Numbered from the stretch's first letter, positions 30,641 through 39,817 are shown. The stretch is DNA of 64,000 nt from Desulforapulum autotrophicum HRM2 (GCF_000020365.1 NC_012108.1:2542001-2606000), one strand, 5' to 3'. Notes: generated by a model from the sequence alone, not told the origin. Program-made: numbers and translations.

Positions 30641-31615
30641 CATTGTTTGCCTGACGGCCAGGACCACGTCTTCAGGGCCTGGTTTAAACAGCCGCTCATG
30701 GGTGGGTGCTGCTGGCACAGGAATCTGGGGCGCACCCACCCGTTTGACCGGGCCTTTCAGGGCTTCAAAGGCCTCGTCTGCTACCATGGCGGCAATTTCG
30801 GCACCAAATCCACAGAATTGGTTGGCCTCGTGGACCACGACCAGGCGACCTGTTTTGCAAACAGAGTCAAGGACAGTATGTTTGTCCAGGGGCACAAGGG
30901 AACGCAGATCAATCACCTCACAGGAAATTCCCAATTCGTGCAAGGTTTTAAGCGCCTCCATTACCGTGTACAGGGCTGCGCCATAGGCCACCAGGGTGCA
31001 GTCTGTTCCCAGGCAGACCATGCGGGCTTTGCCAAGGGGCGTACGAATGTCGCCGGGCAACACCTCACCAGGCATTCGATTGAGCATCATCTCCTCGACC
31101 ACGATGACCGGGTCCGGGTCAAATATGGCGCTCAGAAGCAGCCCCTTGGCATCTTCCGGCGTTGATGGCCAGACGATTTTCAGGCCTGGGCTGTGGGCGA
31201 TCCAGGATTCAAGGTTGTGGGAGTGCTGGCTCCCGGCACCAAAGCCGACACCCGCCTTGACCCTTACCGTCAGGGGGAAGCTTGATTTCCCGCCGCTCAT
31301 ATAACGCAGCTTGCCGGCATGGTTGACCAGCATGTCGCTTGCCAGGGTGATGAATGGAAAAAACATGATTTCCACCACGGGCCGCAGGCCCATGCACGCA
31401 GCGCCCACCCCGAGCCCTGCAATGGCAGCTTCACTGACCGGGGTGTCCTTTACCCGGCGCCGTCCAAATTTTTCAAGAAGTCCCTGGGTGGCCCGGTTGG
31501 GGTCCTGGTGAATGGAAACCCCCACACCTTCACCTGCGATGAATACGTTGTCATCAATTTCCATGGCAATGGTAAGGGCCTGGTTCAAGGCCTGTCCAAA
31601 TGTCGTTTGACTCAT
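30632..31615 (-). CDS. 2-oxoacid (pyruvate/acetoin-type) dehydrogenase E1 beta subunit
   Basis: 327 residues of the transketolase pyrimidine-binding/C-terminal type: FIAGEGVGVS near the N-terminus, RVKDTPVSEAAIAGLGVGAA, and a C-terminal VIDLRSLVPLDKHTV segment. It forms the alpha2beta2 E1 with the gene upstream, which ends 12 nt before this start. E1 decarboxylates a 2-oxoacid with TPP. AAAGGAG lies before the ATG. No E2 or E3 gene is adjacent, so the substrate (pyruvate, acetoin or branched-chain) is undecided. Confidence 0.92.
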   Translation of the reverse strand: MSQTTFGQALNQALTIAMEIDDNVFIAGEGVGVSIHQDPNRATQGLLEKFGRRRVKDTPVSEAAIAGLGVGAACMGLRPVVEIMFFPFITLASDMLVNHAGKLRYMSGGKSSFPLTVRVKAGVGFGAGSQHSHNLESWIAHSPGLKIVWPSTPEDAKGLLLSAIFDPDPVIVVEEMMLNRMPGEVLPGDIRTPLGKARMVCLGTDCTLVAYGAALYTVMEALKTLHELGISCEVIDLRSLVPLDKHTVLDSVCKTGRLVVVHEANQFCGFGAEIAAMVADEAFEALKGPVKRVGAPQIPVPAAPTHERLFKPGPEDVVLAVRQTMKK

Positions 31616-31627
31616 GGTATTGCTCCT

Positions 31628-32614
31628 TTAACCCCTGGAAGGTTGAACAAATAGACCGGTCAGCAGGGTGTCTGGTCCGGGATAGGGACTTTGATTGCCA
31701 AAAGCTTCAGCCAAAGCCACACGGGTGTTAACATCCTGGTCAATGGCCTGAATTTTCTGTTCATCAAGCACACCCCTGTCCAGGAGCTTTGTACGGTAGC
31801 GGCTGATGGGGCATCTGGCTGCCCAGGCCTCAAGTTCTTTTGGGTCCACATAGTGCTGGTGGTCCTGCTCGCCGTGGCCCCGCATGCGATAGGTCAAGGC
31901 CTCCATGAGGGCGGGTCCCTTTCCCGAACGGCAGTGCTCAGCAAATTCCATTGCAAGGGAGTAAACAGCCTCCACATCGTTGCCGTCCACGCTCTGGCCG
32001 GGCATGCCATAACCTTTGGCACGTTCGAAAATGTGTTGTGTCGCACAATGTTCTTCATGGCGCTGGGCGCCTGCCCAGCAGTTGTTTTCGCATACAAACA
32101 AGAGTGGCAGTTTCCAGATACCGGCCAGATTCATGGCCTCATGCACGCTTCCTTCGGCTGCTGCACCATCTCCGAAGAAAACCACGGTGATGGCCTTTTC
32201 TTGTTTGTACTGCTGTGCAAAGGCCGCACCAAGAGCCAGGGGCGATCCTGCACCAACCACCGTGGAGGTCATCAAGATATTGACCTCTGGTGCGGCAAGG
32301 TGAAGGGTGCCGGCTTTGCCGCCGTTGATACCCGTGGCCTTGGCCATGATTTCAGCCATCAGGAGGTTCATGTCCAGGCCCCTGGCCAGGAGGTGGCCGT
32401 GGCTTCTGTGGTTGGTGACGATGACATCTTCGGGTGTAAGGGCTGAAACCATGCCCGTTGAAACACCCTCTTGTCCGTTGGCCAGAATCTGCATCCCCGG
32501 CATTTGATGGGGTTTCTGGCTGAGGGCAACGATTTTTTCTTCAAATTTGCGTGTCAGGACCATGTTTGAATAGAGCCGGGTTTGAAGGTCCGGGGAGATC
32601 TGGTTCTCTGTCAT
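31628..32614 (-). CDS. 2-oxoacid (pyruvate/acetoin-type) dehydrogenase E1 alpha subunit
   Basis: 328 residues. The TPP-binding motif begins GDGAAAEGSVHEAMNLAG and ends CENN (GDG-x-NN). RSHGHLLARG and GGKAGTLHL are close to acetoin/pyruvate E1 alpha proteins. It pairs with the E1 beta gene directly downstream. GGAGGG precedes the ATG. The short N-terminus and the SHGH region favour the acetoin dehydrogenase-like branch, but this is not decisive. Confidence 0.92.
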   Translation of the reverse strand: MTENQISPDLQTRLYSNMVLTRKFEEKIVALSQKPHQMPGMQILANGQEGVSTGMVSALTPEDVIVTNHRSHGHLLARGLDMNLLMAEIMAKATGINGGKAGTLHLAAPEVNILMTSTVVGAGSPLALGAAFAQQYKQEKAITVVFFGDGAAAEGSVHEAMNLAGIWKLPLLFVCENNCWAGAQRHEEHCATQHIFERAKGYGMPGQSVDGNDVEAVYSLAMEFAEHCRSGKGPALMEALTYRMRGHGEQDHQHYVDPKELEAWAARCPISRYRTKLLDRGVLDEQKIQAIDQDVNTRVALAEAFGNQSPYPGPDTLLTGLFVQPSRG

Positions 32615-32880
32615 AAACCCTCCTTTGCCTGTGTTGAAAATTTCACCGGAATGCGCATGGATTCTCCCCGTATGACCAGCGAAAATTCTTGTTTTTCAAA
32701 TCTGTGTGTGGGATGGGTAATCATACGGTTTTCCAATTGCGTCGGTGTGGGGGATAGTTGATTCTGCATTTGTGGAATTGTTTACATCTGAGTCCCTAAC
32801 CGTGCGAACTGATATTAATTCATAAGGAAATGGTATGATGTAAGTCAAGTCTTTTTTGAATTTTATCCAAGGAGGATAGC

Positions 32881-33276
32881 ATGCAGATTAGCGTCAAAAC
32901 CCATGCCCGAACAGAAATGATCGAAATCACCTCCCAGGTGCGCCGTGTGGCTGAAGAATCCGGGATTAAAAATGGTCTTGTCCATGTTTTTTCCCTGCAC
33001 ACCACAGGAGCCGTTACCATTAACGAGAATGCCGACCCTGACGTTGAACAAGATATTCTATCCACTATTAACCGGGTGATTCCCTGGGATGATCATTTCA
33101 AGCATTTGGAAGGAAATTCTGCAGCCCACATCAAGGTCAGTCTTTTTGGACCTTCTGAATTGATCGCCCTTGAGGAGGGTTCACTGGTCCTTGGAACCTG
33201 GCAGGGAATATTTTTCTGCGAATTTGATGGTCCGAGAAATCGGCAGGTTAATGTGAAAATTCTGGCCGATTTATAG
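32881..33276 (+). CDS. YjbQ/UPF0047 family protein
   Basis: 131 residues, the usual size. The signature HTTGAVTINENADPDVEQDI and the later GPSELIALEEGSLVLGTWQGIFFCEFDGPR are the family's conserved blocks (His, Asn, Glu metal/phosphate site). Members can complement thiamine-phosphate synthase mutants and are annotated as secondary thiamine-phosphate synthases; the true substrate is unclear. AAGGAGG lies 6 nt before the ATG. It is divergent from the E1 genes. Confidence 0.9.
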   Translation: MQISVKTHARTEMIEITSQVRRVAEESGIKNGLVHVFSLHTTGAVTINENADPDVEQDILSTINRVIPWDDHFKHLEGNSAAHIKVSLFGPSELIALEEGSLVLGTWQGIFFCEFDGPRNRQVNVKILADL

Positions 33277-33421
33277 CTTTTTTAAATATGAAACCTTTGA
33301 TTTATGATTTGTGTTGTTTCCCTGCATCTGCCCCGATCGTCTTTAATTGAGCTGACAGGTCAATTAACCTTAACGACCCCAGCTTGATACTGGTTTTTTC
33401 TCCTTGCATTGGCGTTGATGA

Positions 33422-33442
33422 ATACGTTAGGGTTTAACGTAT
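33422..33442. promoter_or_regulatory. Inverted repeat before the sigma-54 activator gene
   Basis: ATACGTT (33422-33428) and AACGTAT (33436-33442) form a perfect 7-bp inverted repeat with a 7-nt spacer, 23 nt before the start of the regulator gene. It is operator-like; which factor binds is unknown. Confidence 0.35.
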
Positions 33443-33467
33443 ACCCGAACCCTTTTCAGGAGCGATG

Positions 33468-35195
33468 ATGGGGCATAACCTCTACGATCAGTGGCTGAAG
33501 ATTTTGGATCATTTCAATATTGGTGTGATCCTGGTCGATAACCACCGGAGAATCAGGCAGTGCAACACCAGCGCCAGGAATCTTCTAAGGCTCAGTGAGG
33601 ATGAAATTATTGGCGGTGACTGCCAGGAGATTTTCTGCGGGTTGCCATGCTTTCCGACCTGTCCGTTCCATGACCCTGAAACCAGTGATGTCAGGGACAT
33701 GGATGTGGAGTTCCTGGATGAGGCCGGTGAAAAGCACCGGGTCACCCGGGTGGGGGCGCCACTGCTCGATGACCAGGGACGGGTGCAGGGGTGCGTCACC
33801 GTTCTCCAGGACCATTCTCCGTTCAACGAGCTGGTCAACCGGATTCACTATGAGGAGCAGAGCCTCAAGATCATCCTTGACAGCCTGAACATGGGGATTT
33901 TCACCGTCAACCGGGGCGGGCTGATCACTTTTTTTAACCGGGCCGCTGAAAAAGTGTCGGGTTTCAGCCGTATGAATCTGCTGGGCAAGGCCTGTGGAAC
34001 GCTTTTTGCCGGTGAGGGAAAACAGGTCTGTCAGGCCCTCAAGCAGGTGCTTGCCGATCGGATTCCGGCAACGGCCGTCCGGGGAGAACTGCTCAGTTTT
34101 CAGGGGGAGGTTATTCCCATTAGTGGCGATTATATTCCGCTGCTCAACGATCACGGCGGTGTCATCGGTGCCCTGGCCGCCTTCCAGGACATGACCCTGG
34201 TACAGCAGCTGAACCAGGCCATCAAAGGTCAATATCACTTCCACCACATGATCGGCAAGGATCCAGCCATGCAGCGTATCTTTGACATGGTCCGGGTGGT
34301 TGCCAAGACTGAATCCACCCTGCTCATCGAAGGGGCCACGGGAACGGGCAAGGATCTTCTGGCAAAGATCATCCATTCCGAGAGCAATAGAAGCAAAAGG
34401 CCCTTTGTAAAGGTCAACTGTGCAGCCATTCCCGACAATCTGGTTGAATCTGAAATTTTTGGCTATGTCAGGGGGGCCTTTACCGGGGCTGACCGGGACA
34501 AACCCGGTCGGTTCAGCGAGGCCCATAGCGGTACCATTTTTCTTGATGAAATCGGCGATCTTCCCCTGGCCCTCCAGGCAAAATTATTGAGGGTGTTGGA
34601 GGACCGGGAATTTTATCCCCTTGGCAGCAGAAAGACCCAGCGGGTGGATGTGAGAATTCTCTCGGCAACCAATCGAAAGCTTGAATCCCTGGTTGCCCAA
34701 AAGCTTTTTCGGGAGGATCTTTTCTATCGGCTCAACGTGCTCAGGATTGATCTTCCTCCCCTGATGAATCGACGGGGGGATCTTCCCCTCTTGATTCGCC
34801 ATCTCATGCGAAAACAGGCCGGCATCATGAAAAAACCGTTTCCAGACATCTGTGAGACTGCCATGGAGATCCTGCTGAACTACCACTATCCAGGGAATAT
34901 CCGGGAGCTTGAAAACATCATCGAGCACGCTATTATCCTCTGCCAGGAGGAGGTGATCCGTTCCTGCCATCTGCCTGCCTACATCCTTGACTGTTCGGGA
35001 CTTGAGGGGAAACGGGACGGTTTTTCTGACCCGTCCACGGTAGACCCCGGGTTTTCCGGCACAGCCCAGGAGCGTCAACAAATTCTGGATGTCCTCAGGG
35101 CCAACCGCTGGCACAGGCAAACAACGGCCAACCTCCTGGGCATGGACCGGACCACCCTGTGGCGGAAAATGAGAAAATTCAAGATCTCGCCCTAG
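33468..35195 (+). CDS. Sigma-54-dependent regulator with two PAS domains
   Basis: 575 residues; of two adjacent ATGs the second has the better spacing from AGGAG. There are two PAS domains (about 10-120 and 130-245), an AAA+ sigma-54 interaction module (about 260-490) with Walker A GATGTGKD, the GAFTGA loop (YVRGAFTGADR) and FLDEIGDLPL, and a C-terminal Fis-type HTH (QTTANLLGMDRTTLWRKMRKFK). No receiver domain is present, so sensing is through PAS. The first PAS has a cysteine-rich loop (DCQEIFCGLPCFPTCPF) that could bind a metal cluster or sense redox. It lies directly upstream of the hdr operon, with binding-site-like repeats and a -24/-12 promoter between them. Confidence 0.93.
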   Translation: MGHNLYDQWLKILDHFNIGVILVDNHRRIRQCNTSARNLLRLSEDEIIGGDCQEIFCGLPCFPTCPFHDPETSDVRDMDVEFLDEAGEKHRVTRVGAPLLDDQGRVQGCVTVLQDHSPFNELVNRIHYEEQSLKIILDSLNMGIFTVNRGGLITFFNRAAEKVSGFSRMNLLGKACGTLFAGEGKQVCQALKQVLADRIPATAVRGELLSFQGEVIPISGDYIPLLNDHGGVIGALAAFQDMTLVQQLNQAIKGQYHFHHMIGKDPAMQRIFDMVRVVAKTESTLLIEGATGTGKDLLAKIIHSESNRSKRPFVKVNCAAIPDNLVESEIFGYVRGAFTGADRDKPGRFSEAHSGTIFLDEIGDLPLALQAKLLRVLEDREFYPLGSRKTQRVDVRILSATNRKLESLVAQKLFREDLFYRLNVLRIDLPPLMNRRGDLPLLIRHLMRKQAGIMKKPFPDICETAMEILLNYHYPGNIRELENIIEHAIILCQEEVIRSCHLPAYILDCSGLEGKRDGFSDPSTVDPGFSGTAQERQQILDVLRANRWHRQTTANLLGMDRTTLWRKMRKFKISP

Positions 35196-35212
35196 CCCAG
35201 AATTTCAGATAA

Positions 35213-35310
35213 TGTTGCAGATTTGTTGCATACAAGTTGCAGTCTGTTTTGCAACATTAATTCCCTTTAAATTCATTTTTTTAAACTGAATTCTCTTTGA
35301 TTATGTTGCA
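35213..35310 (+). promoter_or_regulatory. Candidate enhancer: phased GTTGCA repeats
   Basis: GTTGCA occurs at 35214, 35225 and 35236, exactly 11 nt apart, followed by an inverted copy TGCAAC at 35250-35255 and a further TGTTGCA at 35304-35310. GTTGCA 35236-35241 and TGCAAC 35250-35255 form an inverted repeat with an 8-nt spacer. They lie 120-220 nt upstream of the -24/-12 promoter, the normal distance for an activator of sigma-54. Confidence 0.6.
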
Positions 35311-35431
35311 TGTTTGTTTCAATGTTTCCTGATATATATTCATTCCATAATCGGTTATTTAAACCCTCTTGACAACCTGAACAAGGCTCAAACCGAGGTT
35401 TTTGCCGGTTTTAATTGCGTTTGTGTGGTCC

Positions 35432-35447
35432 TGGCATGCATCCTGCT
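35432..35447 (+). promoter_or_regulatory. Sigma-54 (-24/-12) promoter of the hdr operon
   Basis: TGGCATGCATCCTGCT fits the consensus TGGCACG-N4-TTGCW with GG and GC at the required 12-nt offset and two mismatches. Transcription would start near 35459, about 50 nt before the first gene of the operon. Confidence 0.65.
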
Positions 35448-35511
35448 TTCTTATATTCCAAGGCGCAGGCAGATCAGCCGCCAGGATTGTTTGAGAAACG
35501 GAGACAATGCC

Positions 35512-35946
35512 ATGGCATATTCCATTCTTATCGTGGACCAGGAACCGGAAACACGTGCCTTCTTACGCACCCTGTTGACCAATCGCGGGTTTGTCGTCCA
35601 TTGTGCAAAGGGGGTGGATGAGGGCAGATGCAAGCGACGCGACTGTTGTCCGGACCTGATGATCGTGGACGCTCTTTTGCCCGACGAAGGGGCCCTTTCC
35701 TTTTGCGGTTGCGATCCAAAGCGGCCGGTGATTTTTATCTCACCTGTTCCCCTTGGATCTCTTTTTTTTCGCAACAGGCTCATTCATGCCCATAACGGCC
35801 TGAAACAGACTTCCGGACTTCCCTTTATCGAAAAACCCCTTCAGGAGGACGAACTACTGGATCAGATCAATGCTCTGGTCAGCATCCGGGATGGCAGACA
35901 GACTCGTGGGAACGGGACGACAGACACAATGGATATGGGAGGATAA
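35512..35946 (+). CDS. Stand-alone receiver-domain protein
   Basis: 144 residues from the ATG preceded by GGAG; the longer reading frame upstream runs through the sigma-54 promoter and is not likely. ILIVDQEPETRAFLRTLL, the acceptor aspartate in LMIVDALLP, and FIEKPLQEDELLDQI show a receiver fold. The acidic pair is altered (DQE instead of DDE) and a cysteine-rich stretch (RDCC, CGCDP) is unusual. There is no output domain. It is the first gene of the hdr operon; hdrA starts 1 nt after its stop. It is probably a phospho-relay or docking partner for the complex. Confidence 0.75.
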   Translation: MAYSILIVDQEPETRAFLRTLLTNRGFVVHCAKGVDEGRCKRRDCCPDLMIVDALLPDEGALSFCGCDPKRPVIFISPVPLGSLFFRNRLIHAHNGLKQTSGLPFIEKPLQEDELLDQINALVSIRDGRQTRGNGTTDTMDMGG

Positions 35947-35947
35947 G

Positions 35948-38900
35948 ATGGCCGTCAGAATCGGTTTTTACGTGTGTCACTGCGGCATCAATATTGCGGG
36001 GATGGTGCGGGTTGAGGAGGTTGCCGAGTATGCCCGTTCGGTCAAGAACGTGGTTGTGGCAAGGGATTATAAGTTCATGTGCTCGGATCCGGGCCAGGAA
36101 CTCATTGAACGTGATATCAGGGAACTGGGTCTCAACCGGGTGGTGGTGGCATCCTGCTCGCCAAGGCTCCATGAAAAGACCTTCCAGAATGCCTGCCAGC
36201 GGGCCGGCTTGAACCCCTACAATTTTCAGATGGCATCGGTCAGGGAGCAGGTCTCGTGGGTGACTGACGATAAAGACAGCGCAACCCTCAAGGCAAAGAC
36301 CCTGAGTGCCGCAGCCCTTAACCGGGTCAACTTCCATGAGAGCCTTGATTCAAGAACCGTGACCATCAATCCCAACGTGCTGATTGTGGGTGGTGGTATT
36401 GCCGGTATGCAGGCGGCCATCGACATTGGAAACGCCGGGTTGCAGGTTTATCTTGTGGAAAAGGACACCACCATTGGCGGACACATGCTCCAGTACGACA
36501 AGACCTTTCCCACCCTTGACTGTGCCGCCTGCATCGGAACGCCCAAAATGGTGGAAACAGCCCAGAATCCCTTTGTGGAACTCATGACCTTAAGCCAGGT
36601 TGAAGAGGTGTCCGGCTATATCGGTAACTATACGGTGCGGATCAGGAAAAAGGCCAGGTATGTGAACCATCGCTGCACGGGCTGCGGCGAGTGCGCGTCC
36701 GTCTGCCCGGTGGAAATGGACAGCCCCTGGGATTTAGGGCTGCTCAAACGAAAGGCCATCTACCGGTCGTTTCCCCAGGCCGTTCCCATCACCTTTGCCA
36801 TTGACAAGTATGCCACACCACCCTGCCGAATTGCCTGCCCGGCCGGCACAAATGTCCAGGGGTATGTGCAGATGGTCAAGATGGGCAATTACCAGCAGGC
36901 CCTTAACATCATCATGGAACGGCTGCCCCTGCCGGGGGTGCTGGGTCGAGTCTGTCCCCATCCCTGTGAGAACGAGTGTCGAAGGGCCCTGATCGACACC
37001 GCCATCAGCATTCGAGACTTAAAACGGGTTGCAGCGGACCTGGGGGACCTTGCCCAGGTTCCTGTTGCCATGGGCCCGGAACGGAATCAGCAAATTGCCG
37101 TAGTCGGCTCAGGACCTGCCGGGCTCACTGTTGCCTACTATCTCAGACAAAAGGGATTCAAGGTGACGATTTTCGAACGCCATGAAAAACCCGGCGGCAT
37201 GCTTCGGTGGGGCATACCCGACTACCGCCTGCCTCCTGCCGTCCTTGATCGGGAGATCGATCATATCCTTGGAACTGGAATAACCCTCAGGACAGGCACG
37301 GCACTGGGCCGGGATTTTACCTTAAAAAGCCTTAACGCTGACGGGTTTGATGCGGTCTTTCTGGGTCTGGGAACCCATGGTCCAGTGGATCTTGGCATTG
37401 ACAATGGGAATGCTTTGGGCGTGGTGGATGCGGTTGAATTTTTACGGGCCGTTAACCAGGGTGAACGCAAAGCCATTGGTAAACATGTGGTGGTTGTTGG
37501 CGGGGGGAATGTGGCCATGGACGCGGCCCGGGTAGCTGTTCGACTTGGCGCCCAAAGGGTAACGGTTCTCTATCGTCGATCCGAGCAGGAAATGCCAGCA
37601 GACAGGGAGGAAATTCAGGGTGCCAGGGACGAAGGAATATTTTTTCTGGTCCTTGCAGGTCCAGTCCGGGTGATTGCTGATCAGGGCAGGGTAACAGGGG
37701 TGACGTGCATTAAAAATACCCTGGGCCCACCGGACAGGAGCGGACGCAGGCGACCTGTTCCGGTTGAAAACACCCTTTTCACCCTGGATTGCGATACCCT
37801 GATACCTGCCATTGGCCAGCGCCTTGACCTTGGTACCATTGATGAGGGGTTTGAACTCACCTCCTGGGGAACGGTCAGTGTGGATCACACCACCATGGAG
37901 ACAAGTATTCCTGGCGTGTTTGCCGCAGGGGACGCTGTGACAGGTCCTGCAACGGTGATCGAGGCCGTTGCTGCCGGCCACCGGGTGGTTGCTGCCATGG
38001 CCCAATATCTGGACAGCAAACAATCACAGGCGGTTGAGCAGGAAAAGGACCGGCCTGACCCGGGCGGAAAAACAGATTTGATCCAGGAACAGCGGTCAAC
38101 TGATTATGCTCCCATGCCGAAAGATCCTGAACAGCTTCCAAGGCAGACACCTGTTTTCCTTGATCCTGAAACAAGGAAAAATAACTTTGACGAGGTGGAT
38201 CCCGGATTTACCCCGGAGGCCGCTGCCCTTGAGGCCCAACGATGCATCAACTGCGGCGGGTGCTGTGAGTGCAAGCTCTGTGTTGATGCCTGTGAGCCAG
38301 GGGCCGTTGACCATGAAATGAGGGCTGAAATTGTTGAGGTCAAGGTGGGCAGCATCATCACGGCAACCGGTTTTGATCCCCTGGACCCCACCCCCATGAA
38401 ACAGTACGGCTATGGGCGGTATCCCAATGTATTTACCAGCCTTGAATTTGAACGTTTGAGCAATGCCACCGGTCCCACGGGCGGGGAGATTCTCATCCGG
38501 GACGACAAGGGTCAGTTGACCCGAAGTCCCCGAAGTGTTGCCCTTCTCCACTGCATCGGCAGCAGGGATGTGAATTACCACGAGTACTGCTCAAGGGTGT
38601 GTTGCATGTATGCCCTGAAATATGGCCACCTGGTCCATGAAAAGGTGGGCCATGACACCCTTGTCTATAATTTTTACATTGACATGCGCTGTTTCGGAAA
38701 GGGGTATGAGGAGTTTTACACCAAATGCCAGCAAGAGGGAACCGTATTTATCCGGGGCAAGGTGGCTGAAATAACCGACCGGGCCGAAACAGACAGTGAA
38801 CAGGGAAAGCTTGTGGTCATCAGCGAGGACACCCTTTTGGCTGAAAAAATAAGGGTGCCCGTGGACATGGTGGTGCTGTGCACGGCCATGGAGGCAAGGG

Positions 38901-39370
38901 CAGATGCAAGGGATATTGGCAGGGTCCTTGGCATTAATCAGGGATCGGACGGATTTTTCCTTGAAGAGCATCCCAAACTTGGTCCCTTGAATACGGCAAC
39001 CGACGGGGTGTTTATCGCAGGTGCCTGCCAGGGTCCAAAGGATATTCCCGATGCCGTGGCCCAGGCCTCGGGCGCTGCTGGAAAAGCACTCTTACTTGCC
39101 TCCCGGGGGGAGGTCACTGTTCCTTCCACGGTGTCATACATAGACCCTGATATCTGTGCGGGCTGCAAGACCTGCATCGGGCTTTGCCCCTACACGGCCA
39201 TCTCCTTTGATGAGTTGCATGGGGTGTCCGTGGTCAACGAAGCCCTTTGCAAGGGATGTGGTTCGTGCGCCGGGTTCTGTCCCAGCGGGGCGGCCCAGGT
39301 GAGGCATTTTAATGAAAAACAGATGTTTGCCGAGCTTTCCGGGGTGATGGACAGCATAAACAGTTTATAA
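35948..39370 (+). CDS. hdrA: HdrA-like protein with inserted GltD/NfnB-type oxidoreductase domain
   Basis: 1140 residues, starting at ATG 35948 behind GGAGG. Residues 1-140 are the HdrA N-terminal domain (YVCHCGINIAG, MCSDPGQ, SCSPRLHEKTF). 142-250 hold the FAD motif IVGGGIAGMQAA, the DCAACIG cysteine site and a ferredoxin motif (CTGCGECASVCP). About 288-690 is a GltD-like module: N-terminal cysteines (PPCRIACPAGTN, CPHPCENECRR), an FAD motif VVGSGPAGLTVAYYL and an NAD(P)-binding VVVGGGNVAMDAARVA. The rest resumes HdrA (HCIGSRD...YCSRVCCMYALK) and ends with two 4Fe-4S motifs (CAGCKTCIGLCP, CKGCGSCAGFCP). It probably accepts or gives electrons to NAD(P)H and distributes them through HdrA, possibly by bifurcation. 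Confidence 0.88.
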   Translation: MAVRIGFYVCHCGINIAGMVRVEEVAEYARSVKNVVVARDYKFMCSDPGQELIERDIRELGLNRVVVASCSPRLHEKTFQNACQRAGLNPYNFQMASVREQVSWVTDDKDSATLKAKTLSAAALNRVNFHESLDSRTVTINPNVLIVGGGIAGMQAAIDIGNAGLQVYLVEKDTTIGGHMLQYDKTFPTLDCAACIGTPKMVETAQNPFVELMTLSQVEEVSGYIGNYTVRIRKKARYVNHRCTGCGECASVCPVEMDSPWDLGLLKRKAIYRSFPQAVPITFAIDKYATPPCRIACPAGTNVQGYVQMVKMGNYQQALNIIMERLPLPGVLGRVCPHPCENECRRALIDTAISIRDLKRVAADLGDLAQVPVAMGPERNQQIAVVGSGPAGLTVAYYLRQKGFKVTIFERHEKPGGMLRWGIPDYRLPPAVLDREIDHILGTGITLRTGTALGRDFTLKSLNADGFDAVFLGLGTHGPVDLGIDNGNALGVVDAVEFLRAVNQGERKAIGKHVVVVGGGNVAMDAARVAVRLGAQRVTVLYRRSEQEMPADREEIQGARDEGIFFLVLAGPVRVIADQGRVTGVTCIKNTLGPPDRSGRRRPVPVENTLFTLDCDTLIPAIGQRLDLGTIDEGFELTSWGTVSVDHTTMETSIPGVFAAGDAVTGPATVIEAVAAGHRVVAAMAQYLDSKQSQAVEQEKDRPDPGGKTDLIQEQRSTDYAPMPKDPEQLPRQTPVFLDPETRKNNFDEVDPGFTPEAAALEAQRCINCGGCCECKLCVDACEPGAVDHEMRAEIVEVKVGSIITATGFDPLDPTPMKQYGYGRYPNVFTSLEFERLSNATGPTGGEILIRDDKGQLTRSPRSVALLHCIGSRDVNYHEYCSRVCCMYALKYGHLVHEKVGHDTLVYNFYIDMRCFGKGYEEFYTKCQQEGTVFIRGKVAEITDRAETDSEQGKLVVISEDTLLAEKIRVPVDMVVLCTAMEARADARDIGRVLGINQGSDGFFLEEHPKLGPLNTATDGVFIAGACQGPKDIPDAVAQASGAAGKALLLASRGEVTVPSTVSYIDPDICAGCKTCIGLCPYTAISFDELHGVSVVNEALCKGCGSCAGFCPSGAAQVRHFNEKQMFAELSGVMDSINSL

Positions 39371-39382
39371 AGGAGAAAAGGG

Positions 39383-39805
39383 ATGGCGGATTTTGAACCC
39401 ACTATCATCGCATTTGTCTGTAACTGGTGCACCTATACGGCCGCAGACCTTGCCGGAACAAGCCGGCAGAAGTACCCGCCCAATGTAAGGCTTATAAAGG
39501 TGATGTGCACGGGTATGGTGGACCCAAAATATGTGCTCAAGGCCTTTCTTTCCGGGGCTGATGCGGTTCTGGTCAGCGGCTGCCATCCAGGTGACTGCCA
39601 CTACATTAACGGAAATTACAAGGCTAGGCGCAGGATACATCTTGTCCACAACATCCTTGAACGGTTCGGAATCGGCCGGGAGCGGCTCAGGCTCACCTGG
39701 ATCGGGGCAAGCGATGGTATTGAATTTGCCAAGGTGATCCGATCAATGGTGGCCGAGTTAAAGGCACTTGGGCCTGCCGTTACCGATATGAAACAGGTGA
39801 TTTAG
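39383..39805 (+). CDS. mvhD: MvhD-type iron-sulfur protein
   Basis: 140 residues of the MvhD/FrhD-like family: IIAFVCNWCTYTAADLAG at the N-terminus, then VMCTGMVDP and SGCHPGDCHYINGN, together the conserved cysteines of its [2Fe-2S] cluster. In methanogens MvhD links hydrogenase to HdrA; in sulfate reducers it links other electron donors to HdrA. It lies 12 nt after hdrA with AAAGGAG before the ATG. No hydrogenase subunit is present, so here it probably joins the two HdrA proteins or the FrhB-like subunit. Confidence 0.92.
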   Translation: MADFEPTIIAFVCNWCTYTAADLAGTSRQKYPPNVRLIKVMCTGMVDPKYVLKAFLSGADAVLVSGCHPGDCHYINGNYKARRRIHLVHNILERFGIGRERLRLTWIGASDGIEFAKVIRSMVAELKALGPAVTDMKQVI

Positions 39806-39817
39806 GGGGGAGACTAC

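Noticed and set aside
35314-35511. N-terminal extension of the receiver protein
   Set aside because: The extension covers the activator sites and the sigma-54 promoter; the ATG at 35512 has its own ribosome-binding site and gives the normal receiver start.
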